Part shown: one piece after another, positions 63,131 to 64,000 of the stretch
Position numbering within the stretch: the first letter of the stretch is position 1
How the letters are laid out: every line of letters begins with the position of its first letter
DNA from: Strongyloides papillosus
Lineage: Eukaryota; Nematoda; Chromadorea; Rhabditida; Strongyloididae
DNA: 64,000 bases
Direction of reading: 5' to 3'
Assembly (NCBI GenBank): GCA_005656395.1
Contig: SRSI01000035.1
Span: 620,001-684,000, forward strand
The notes under the pieces: model-generated
The model's input: only the letters and a program-made list of their open reading frames with translations
Databases searched by the model: none
What the model was told of the DNA's origin: nothing
Made by a program: the position numbers and the translations under genes

Positions 63131-64000
63131 ACTAATTTTTTTAAAATCACATTAATCATAAAACTTTATGATAGAAATTTCCTCTTTATTCAATTTTTTA
63201 AAATACTATATACAGTAAAAGCTCAAAATACGGGATCTTTGTTAAGTCGTCATCATTTAATGGAACAATAATAAGAATTCTGAAGTTTTGACAATAAAAA
63301 ACATTACAGTGATACTTGGTAAGACGTAGTAAAAATAAATTTTATTATTTATTAAAGTATTTAATTGTTTATAAAAGTTTGTAATGATTTCTAATGTCTT
63401 AGTTTTAAGACACAAGTAAATAAATTCTATTAATCGATAGTTTTTAAAAGTGAGTATAAATGCTTTTATAAGGTAATTATTGCGCAAAAAAGTATGAAAT
63501 TATAGTAAATAATGTAAAAATATTAAAAAATTATTAATTCAAAAAGTTTAGATAATAAAAATATTAAAGTATTTTGGACAACATATAAATAAATATGTAA
63601 TATAAGATTAACTAACACATTTAAGTAATTATACTAATTATATTCAGCATCATAAGTGTCAGAAAACATAATATTTATAATTCACATTGTCACTGAAAGT
63701 ATTAAAAAAGGTAATATTTGACAAATCATAACTTTGTTTTAAATCAATTGTAATCTATGGTGCTATATTCATTCTGTTAAGGTCTCAGACAGGTGTTCTG
63801 ACAACATACGATATATTTTGTTAGCAAATGACATTTTATCATAAGTTATAAGTTTATTATTTTACCAACTAGCCTTAGACCGCCTTTGGCAGGTCATAGC
63901 TGGTCCGCAGAGCATATTTTTTATAAAAGCATTTTTATACATAATTTTTAATAAAAAGTACGTGTATAAAAAATTGTTTCATTAAATTAGACATTTCTGT
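63131..64000. other. Right-edge spacer with a GC-richer palindromic patch
   Basis: Mostly AT-rich. Near 63780-63915 the composition shifts and several short inverted words appear (GACCGCC/GGCAGGTC near 63880-63895, TCAGACAGGTGTTCTGA near 63785). It could be a repeat end or structured RNA, but I cannot name it. TACAGTAAAAGCTCAAAATA near 63214 looks like a transposon tip without a visible partner. Confidence 0.3.

Noticed and set aside
1..64000. tRNA, rRNA and CRISPR features
   Set aside because: Looked for tRNA B-box-like motifs and repeat-spacer arrays by eye and found none. CRISPR is not expected in an animal genome.

Overview
This is a window of nuclear DNA from a very AT-rich eukaryote. 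The spliced genes have short introns (35-101 bp is common, some longer) with GTAAGT/GTATGT donors and TTTTTAG/TTTCAG acceptors. The gene content (a LON-1-like CAP protein, astacin-family protein, CAP pseudogene) together with the base composition points to a nematode, most likely a Strongyloides-type clade IV species. The genus is an inference, because no ribosomal or mitochondrial marker lies in the window.

Layout. 1-2.2 kb: two minus-strand genes in tandem, an ePHD zinc-finger protein followed 155 bp downstream by TTC4 (cut by the window edge), possibly an operon. 7.7-11.1 kb: a plus-strand multi-pass membrane protein gene. Its intron holds a MITE and its tail contains an apparent one-base frameshift. 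11.2-11.8 kb: minus-strand complex I subunit NDUFB9. 13.5-14.2 kb: guanylate kinase. 14.2-26.3 kb: about 12 kb with no recognisable gene. 26.3-28.4 kb: an ULP2/SENP6-7-type protease homologue whose catalytic Cys is replaced by Ser. 29.8-32.0 kb: molybdenum cofactor sulfurase. 35.4-37.0 kb: a LON-1-like secreted CAP protein. 37-43.6 kb: nothing recognisable.

From 43.6 to about 60 kb the window changes character and becomes a graveyard of mobile elements. It holds a decayed LTR retroelement with a broken gag-like reading frame, a reverse-oriented integrase tail, a TTAA-flanked piggyBac-like element inside one LTR and a long foldback element. It also holds a LINE endonuclease relic, a decayed mariner with transposase relics, two TA-flanked MITEs and a second foldback element. 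Set in this tract are an intact astacin homologue that has lost all its zinc ligands, and beside it a CAP-domain pseudogene. 60.7-63.1 kb: an intact 537-residue protein of unknown function and, upstream on the same strand, a broken partial copy of it.

The left half is ordinary housekeeping genes with long AT-rich spacers. The right half combines transposons with members of secreted families (astacin, CAP) that are expanded in parasitic Strongyloididae. Two enzymes with destroyed active sites but intact reading frames are the most interesting biology here. All coordinates for spliced genes were worked out by hand from splice signals and reading frame.
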